Shown here in pieces: positions 59,504-64,000 of a stretch of DNA of 64,000 nucleotides. The stretch is from NCBI RefSeq assembly GCF_012275535.1, contig NZ_JAAVTK010000002.1, positions 560,208-624,207 on the forward strand, written 5' to 3'. The notes beneath the pieces are model-generated. The model made no database searches. It saw only the letters and a program-made list of their open reading frames with translations, and had not been told where the DNA came from. Each line of letters begins with the position of its first letter. The first letter of the stretch is position 1. The stretch comes from Hymenobacter artigasi (GTDB lineage: Bacteria > Bacteroidota > Bacteroidia > Cytophagales > Hymenobacteraceae). The position numbers and the translations under genes are program-made.

Positions 59504-60493
59504 ATGGACTTTTCCATCGCCTGGCAGAAAATTAACCAGATGGGCCGCGATTTCATGGCCCTGCTGCCCAACCTGCTCTTTGGGCTGGTGGTATTCGTAG
59601 TGTTTATTTTCATTGCCCGCGGGGTGAAAGCACTGGTCGAGCGGCTGGTGCAGAACCGGGGCCAAAGCCAAAGCCTGAAGCTGCTGCTGAGCCGGTTATC
59701 CTACGTGGCCGCGCTGCTGCTGGGCATTCTGGTTACGGTCACCATCATGGTGCCCAGCTTCACGCCGGCCAGCCTTATCAGCGCGCTGGGCGTGGGGGGC
59801 GTGGCCATCGGCTTTGCCTTCAAGGACATTTTCCAGAACTTCCTGGCCGGGGTGTTGCTACTGGTTACCGAGCCCTTCCGAATCGATGACCAGATTAAGT
59901 ACAAGGACTTTGAGGGCACGGTGGAAACCATTCAGACGCGGGCCACGACCATCCGGACCTACGACGGCCGGCGGGTGGTTATCCCCAACGCCGAGCTGTT
60001 TATCAACGCCGTGACGGTGAACACGGCCTACGACAAGCGCCGCTTGCAATACGACATCGGCATTGGCTACGGCGACGATATCGACAAGGCCCGTCAGCTT
60101 ATTATGGAGGCCATGAAGGGCGTGGAGGGCGTGCTGACCGACCCCGCCCCCGAGGCACTGGTGGTGGATTTGGCCGGCAGCAGCGTCAACATCCGCGCCC
60201 GCTGGTGGATAAACCCGCCGCGCCGCGCCGACATCATGGGCGCGCAGGACCGGGTGCTGGAGGCCATCAAAAATACGCTCACCGCCCACGGCATCGACCT
60301 GCCGTTTCCCACGCAGCAAATTCTGTGGCACGACCAGACCGAAGCCACCGACGGCGACCGCAAAAGCCAGCGCGAAGGCTGGCCCGCCGGCAAAGGCGAC
60401 GTGCCCCAGTCGCGGGCCGAAGCGCAGCAGGAACAGCAAGCGGCCACCAACGCCGCCGCGCCACCGGAGCAAGCGGAAAAGGCTGCTGGCTGA
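59504..60493 (+). CDS. Mechanosensitive channel MscS family (copy 2)
   Basis: This 329-aa protein has three N-terminal membrane segments and the MscS pore and beta-domain motifs (LISALGVGGVAIGFAFKDIF, EPFRIDDQIKYKDFEGTVE, YDGRRVVIPNAELF). A C-terminal tail of ~40 residues is rich in Gln, Glu and Ala and is absent from the other two copies. It is expected to act as a tension-gated channel. It lies 77 bases after the lipoprotein gene. It differs from copies 1 and 3 in length and tail, so the three are not recent duplicates. Confidence 0.92.
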   Translation: MDFSIAWQKINQMGRDFMALLPNLLFGLVVFVVFIFIARGVKALVERLVQNRGQSQSLKLLLSRLSYVAALLLGILVTVTIMVPSFTPASLISALGVGGVAIGFAFKDIFQNFLAGVLLLVTEPFRIDDQIKYKDFEGTVETIQTRATTIRTYDGRRVVIPNAELFINAVTVNTAYDKRRLQYDIGIGYGDDIDKARQLIMEAMKGVEGVLTDPAPEALVVDLAGSSVNIRARWWINPPRRADIMGAQDRVLEAIKNTLTAHGIDLPFPTQQILWHDQTEATDGDRKSQREGWPAGKGDVPQSRAEAQQEQQAATNAAAPPEQAEKAAG

Positions 60494-60585
60494 AGCCCGC
60501 AGCCGGTCCACCGATGCGGCCCGAACAAACCAGGGCCTGATGCCGCCCCGTATCAGCGGGTACCCTACAATCCTATTTTTACTGC

Positions 60586-61467
60586 ATGATTGAAATTCAC
60601 CGCACCTTTAATTTGCTTTCCAACAAGGTTATGAGCTGGGTGGAGCAGTTCATTCTGCTGCTGCCTAACCTGTTCATTACCCTGCTGGTCCTCACGGCCA
60701 CGGTATTTGCGGCCCGGCTCACGCGGCGGGCGCTGGCCAGCGTGCTGCCGCGCATGTCGCCGGGGGCCGTCACGCTGCACAGCCTCATCAGCACGCTGGC
60801 GTATGTGGCGGTGCTGCTGGTGGGCATTTTTTTCGGGCTCGAAGTGCTGGGGTTGGATAAGACGGTGACCTCGCTGCTGGCCGGCGTGGGAATTATTGGC
60901 CTGGCGCTGGGTTTTGCGTTTCAGGACATTGCGGCCAACTTCATCAGCGGTATTATCATCGCCGTGCAGCGCCCTTTCACGGTGGGCGACGTGATTCAGA
61001 CCGATGCCTTTTTCGGCACAATCGAGCGCATCAACCTGCGCACCCTCGACCTGCGCCAGGTAACGGGCGAGCTGGTGCGCGTGCCCAACCGCAAGGTGTT
61101 CGAGAGTGCCGTCACCAACTTCACCGTCACCACCCGCCGCCGCGTAGATTTAGAGTGTGGCGTGGCCTACAGCTCCGACCTGGACCAGGTGCGCGCCGTG
61201 GTGCTGGCCGCGATGGAGGATTTCCCCGAGCTGCTCACCGAGCAACCACCGCAGGTGATGTTCACCGGCTTTGCCGACAGCTCCATCACCTTCAGCCTGC
61301 GCTTCTGGATTCCGTACCGCCGGCAGTCCGACTACGTGGGGGCCAAAAGCGAGGCCATCATGCGCATCAAGCGGGCCTTCGATGCGGCCGGCATCGTTAT
61401 CCCCTTCCCCATGCGCACCCTGGAGCTGCCGGCCGAAGTGCTGGCCCGCCTGGGCGGCGGCTTGTAG
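60586..61467 (+). CDS. Mechanosensitive channel MscS family (copy 3)
   Basis: This 293-aa protein has two or three N-terminal membrane segments and the MscS core (LLAGVGIIGLALGFAFQDIA, VQRPFTVGDVIQTDAFFGTI, ELVRVPNRKVFESAVTNFTV). It is the third MscS-type gene of this island. Its last codons and stop TAG (61465-61467) lie within the left arm of a palindromic element, which may have replaced the original 3' end. Expected in the inner membrane. Confidence 0.92.
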   Translation: MIEIHRTFNLLSNKVMSWVEQFILLLPNLFITLLVLTATVFAARLTRRALASVLPRMSPGAVTLHSLISTLAYVAVLLVGIFFGLEVLGLDKTVTSLLAGVGIIGLALGFAFQDIAANFISGIIIAVQRPFTVGDVIQTDAFFGTIERINLRTLDLRQVTGELVRVPNRKVFESAVTNFTVTTRRRVDLECGVAYSSDLDQVRAVVLAAMEDFPELLTEQPPQVMFTGFADSSITFSLRFWIPYRRQSDYVGAKSEAIMRIKRAFDAAGIVIPFPMRTLELPAEVLARLGGGL

Positions 61468-61560
61468 CACATGCTTCCGCTTGTGCGGCGTTGAACAGCA
61501 GGTCCGGGGTCTTTTGATGAGGCGCGCTGCCCCTGCACAAGCTAAAGCATGTGCTACAAG
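61461..61560. repeat. Palindromic element, family E, overlapping a stop codon
   Basis: The left arm (61461-61486, CTTGTAGCACATGCTTCCGC then TTGTGC) pairs with the right arm (61535-61560) with two mismatches over 26 bases, around a ~48-base spacer. The left arm contains the stop TAG of the third MscS gene. Its sequence is unrelated to families A-D. Confidence 0.85.
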
Positions 61561-61644
61561 TGACAACCCCAGCCCCCCGAACGGGGTACCCTATAAGGAA
61601 CCTGCCCCGCACCCGGGGCCAACGCATACCAATTCCGCAACCTG

Positions 61645-63432
61645 ATGACGAAACACACCTATGACATGGGCCTGATTGGCAATTGCGCCTTTCTGGGCCT
61701 CATTGGCACCGATACCGCCGTGCGCTGGCTCTGCTGGCCGCGCTTCGACAGCAGCTTTGTGTTTGGCAGCCTGCTCGATGAGGACAAGGGTGGCGAGTAC
61801 AGCATCCGGCCCGCCGCCGGCATTACCGGGCCGGGCCGGCAGTATTACCAGGAAAACACCAACGTGCTGTGCACGGAAATCGAAACCGAGGACGGCCGCT
61901 ACCGCGTCACCGATTTTGCGCCCCGCTTCCCGCAGTACGAGCGCTACTACAAGCCGCTGATGTTTATCCGGAAGGTGGAGCCGCTGAGCGGGGCGCCGCG
62001 CATTCGGGTGGCCTGCCGGCCCGTGGGCCAGTACGGCGAACTCGCCCTCACGCGCCGCCGCAGCTCCAACCACATTGCCTTTCTGGGTCTGGAAGAGGAA
62101 ATTCGCCTCACCACCAACATCCCGCTCACCTATATTTTCGACGAGGAAGATTTCGTGCTGAACGAAACCAAGTACCTCGTGCTCACCTACGGTGCGCCCC
62201 TGGAGGCCCCGCTGGAAAGCACCGCCGAGCGGTTTCTGCTGGCCACTGCCGCCTACTGGCGCAACTGGGTGAAGAGCACCAGCATCGGCAGCTTCCACCA
62301 GGAGCAGGTGATTCGCTCGGCCCTGGCCCTGAAAATCCACCAGTACGAAGACACCGGGGCCGTGATTGCGGCCAGCACCACCAGCCTGCCCGAAGCCCCC
62401 GGCAGCACCCGCAACTGGGACTACCGCTTCTGCTGGATGCGCGACACGTACTACATTCTCACGGCCTTCAACAACATCGGCCACTTTGAGGAGCTGGAGC
62501 GGTATTTCCACTTCATTGCCAACATCAGCACCAAGGTCAAGGACAAGTTTCAGCCGCTCTACGGCATTGGCGGAGCCTCGGAGCTGACGGAAACGGAGCT
62601 GCCGCTGGCCGGCTATCTGGGCAACCAGCCGGTGCGCATTGGCAACGATGCCTACACGCACATTCAGAACGATGTGTACGGGCAGGTGCTGGTGGCCCTG
62701 CTGCCGCTGTACGTGGACAGCCGCTTCCGCGACCCCGAGCGCGTGGCCCCGCTGGGCTTGGTGGAGGAGTGCCTGCGCCTCATCGAAACCACCATGGACC
62801 AGCCCGACGCCGGCCTCTGGGAGTTCCGCCACATTGCCCAGAAGCACTGCTACACCTACCTTTTCCATTGGGCCGGCAGCCACGCCGCCCGCCGCGTGGC
62901 CCAAAGCCTGGGCGATACCGAAATGGAAATCCGCGCCACCGGCCTGATGGAAAAGGCCCAAACGCGCCTGGAAGAGTGCTTCAACGCCGAGCGCGGCGTG
63001 TACACCAACGCCATCGGCTCGCCCCACCTCGATGCCAGCACCATTCAGCTCATCACCATGGGCTACCTCGACCCTTCATCAGAAAAGGCCAAACACCACC
63101 TCGCCGAGTTGGAAAAGGAGCTGATGACGCCCGAGGGCCTGTTCTACCGCTACCGCCACCCCGACGACTTCGGCACGCCCGAAACCACCTTCCTCATCTG
63201 CTCCTTTTGGTACGTGGAGGCCCTGGCCTGCGTCGGCCGCCTCGACGAGGCCATCCGCGAGTTTGAGCACCTCACGTCCTACGCCAACCACCTCGGCCTG
63301 CTGAGCGAGGACGTGGACGCCAAAACCGGCTCGCAGTGGGGCAATTTCCCGCAGGCTTACAGCCATGTGGGGCTGGTGAATGCGGCTTACCGCATCGCCC
63401 AGCGGCTTGATAAGCCGAGCTTTGTAGGGTAA
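61645..63432 (+). CDS. Glycoside hydrolase family 15 protein (glucoamylase/trehalase-like)
   Basis: This 595-aa cytosolic protein (no signal peptide) has the N-terminal trehalase/GH15-like domain GLIGNCAFLGLIGTDTAVRW LCWPRFDSSF. The catalytic (alpha/alpha)6 barrel follows, with STRNWDYRFCWMRDTYYILT, the general acid Glu region DAGLWEFRHIAQKHCYTY and GNFPQAYSHVGLVNAAYRI. Relatives hydrolyse alpha-glucans or trehalose. Beside mechanosensitive channels, turnover of the osmolyte trehalose is an attractive role, but this is inference. The stop is followed by a strong terminator. Confidence 0.92.
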   Translation: MTKHTYDMGLIGNCAFLGLIGTDTAVRWLCWPRFDSSFVFGSLLDEDKGGEYSIRPAAGITGPGRQYYQENTNVLCTEIETEDGRYRVTDFAPRFPQYERYYKPLMFIRKVEPLSGAPRIRVACRPVGQYGELALTRRRSSNHIAFLGLEEEIRLTTNIPLTYIFDEEDFVLNETKYLVLTYGAPLEAPLESTAERFLLATAAYWRNWVKSTSIGSFHQEQVIRSALALKIHQYEDTGAVIAASTTSLPEAPGSTRNWDYRFCWMRDTYYILTAFNNIGHFEELERYFHFIANISTKVKDKFQPLYGIGGASELTETELPLAGYLGNQPVRIGNDAYTHIQNDVYGQVLVALLPLYVDSRFRDPERVAPLGLVEECLRLIETTMDQPDAGLWEFRHIAQKHCYTYLFHWAGSHAARRVAQSLGDTEMEIRATGLMEKAQTRLEECFNAERGVYTNAIGSPHLDASTIQLITMGYLDPSSEKAKHHLAELEKELMTPEGLFYRYRHPDDFGTPETTFLICSFWYVEALACVGRLDEAIREFEHLTSYANHLGLLSEDVDAKTGSQWGNFPQAYSHVGLVNAAYRIAQRLDKPSFVG

Positions 63433-63462
63433 GTAGACCAACAAATGAGTTGTCCAACAAAA

Positions 63463-63506
63463 AAGGACGTCCTGCTGAACTGGTTCAGCAGGACGTCCTT
63501 TTTTCG
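63463..63506 (+). terminator. Rho-independent terminator of the GH15 gene
   Basis: An 18-bp perfect stem (AAGGACGTCCTGCTGAAC at 63463-63480 with 63483-63500) has a 2-base apparent loop and is followed by Ts. It lies 30 bases after the stop codon and ends the long + strand run. Confidence 0.88.
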
Positions 63507-63589
63507 GCTGACGCTGCGCCGAACCAAAGCGGAGACGCTTATTTTGGTGCAGCTTTACGCGGCCATTCGTCGCCCTTATTTCTCCTCCC

Positions 63590-64000
63590 ATGTCCCTCCC
63601 CCTCGTAGCACCACTCCCACCCGATGCCAATGCCGAAGTGGCGCAGCTGGCCACCTTCTTCAATGAAACGCTGGGCTTTTGCCCCAACAGCGTGCTCACC
63701 ATGCAGCACCGGCCGGCCATTGCCACGGCGTTTATTGAGCTGAATAAGGCCGTGATGGCCAACCACGGCCGCGTGAGCAACGCCCTCAAGCGCCTCATCG
63801 GCTACGTGAGCAGCCTGGCGGCGGGCTGCCAGTACTGCCAGGCCCACACCATGCTGGCCGCCGGCCGCTACGGGGCCGAGCAGGAACAGATGGACCACAT
63901 CTGGGAGTACGCCACGCACGCCGCCTTCTCGCCGGCCGAGCGCGCGGCCCTGGACTTTGCCGTAGCCGCCTCGGCCGTGCCCAACGCCGTGAACGACACC
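63590..64000 (+). CDS. Carboxymuconolactone decarboxylase/AhpD-like protein (3' truncated by window)
   Basis: The frame from ATG 63590 stays open to the end of the window (137 codons). It contains the AhpD-type CxxC...H motif in AAGCQYCQAHTMLAAGRYG and the helical surroundings RVSNALKRLIGYVSSLA and WEYATHAAFSPAERAALDFA. These proteins use the two Cys and His as a peroxidase or disulfide centre. The end is outside the window, so the domain makeup downstream is unknown. It probably has its own promoter, as a terminator precedes it. Confidence 0.82.
   Translation, partial: MSLPLVAPLPPDANAEVAQLATFFNETLGFCPNSVLTMQHRPAIATAFIELNKAVMANHGRVSNALKRLIGYVSSLAAGCQYCQAHTMLAAGRYGAEQEQMDHIWEYATHAAFSPAERAALDFAVAASAVPNAVNDT

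Overview
The window looks like a chromosomal segment of a GC-rich member of the Bacteroidota, most likely a Hymenobacter-like organism of the Cytophagales. The basis is the type IX secretion sorting domains, the TonB receptor with a carboxypeptidase-regulatory-like N-terminus, the very AT-rich intergenic islands in a GC-rich background, and the absence of clear Shine-Dalgarno sites. The genus is inferred and was not tested by any search. No tRNA, rRNA or CRISPR array was seen.

Region 1 (1-15.1 kb, all + strand except one IS) is polysaccharide and surface related. It holds the 3' end of a glycosyltransferase-like gene, a right-handed beta-helix protein, an FkbM methyltransferase, and a 961-aa secreted beta-helix protein with Ig-like and malectin-like modules. 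An IS5-family element follows. Then come gmd and fcl (GDP-L-fucose synthesis), two tandem GT61 glycosyltransferases, a GT2 glycosyltransferase and a secreted type IX protein.

Region 2 (15.2-41.2 kb, all - strand) is one collinear block. In transcription order it holds a WcaJ-like initiating transferase, a WecG/TagA/CpsF transferase, rfbF (CDP-glucose), an SDR, rfbC, an NAD(P)-oxidoreductase with a SAF-like C-terminus and an ATP-grasp enzyme. After these come three giant secreted proteins: a PQQ-type sugar dehydrogenase, a CotH kinase/lamin-tail protein and a second sugar dehydrogenase. A secreted SGNH hydrolase ends the block. The giants share interchangeable modules, namely InlB-type repeats, a ~110-aa 'NADT' domain that I do not recognise as a named family, malectin-like domains and a sorting domain. 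Several spacers between the biosynthetic genes are filled by long palindromic elements.

Region 3 (41.2-50 kb) mixes a short BLUF photoreceptor, a lipoprotein, a DegT aminotransferase plus epimerase pair (again sugar-nucleotide chemistry), a secreted DNA/RNA endonuclease, a GAF protein, a ClC-type Cl-/H+ antiporter and a DUF305 membrane protein. Region 4 (50-64 kb) has a TonB receptor, a Na+/H+ antiporter and a long + strand run of envelope genes. That run comprises three MscS channels, a DUF389 protein, two related coiled-coil lipoproteins and an endonuclease/exonuclease/phosphatase-fold enzyme. A GH15 glucoamylase-like enzyme and the 5' part of an AhpD-like gene end the window.

Taken together, the first 45 kb reads as an exopolysaccharide and cell-surface locus: fucose and CDP-sugar precursors, assembly transferases and large secreted proteins. 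The last 16 kb reads as an ion and osmotic homeostasis island. The least explained features are the NADT domain shared by four secreted proteins, the palindromic elements placed inside the biosynthetic block, and an IS that landed exactly on a stop codon and moved a gene away from its terminator.
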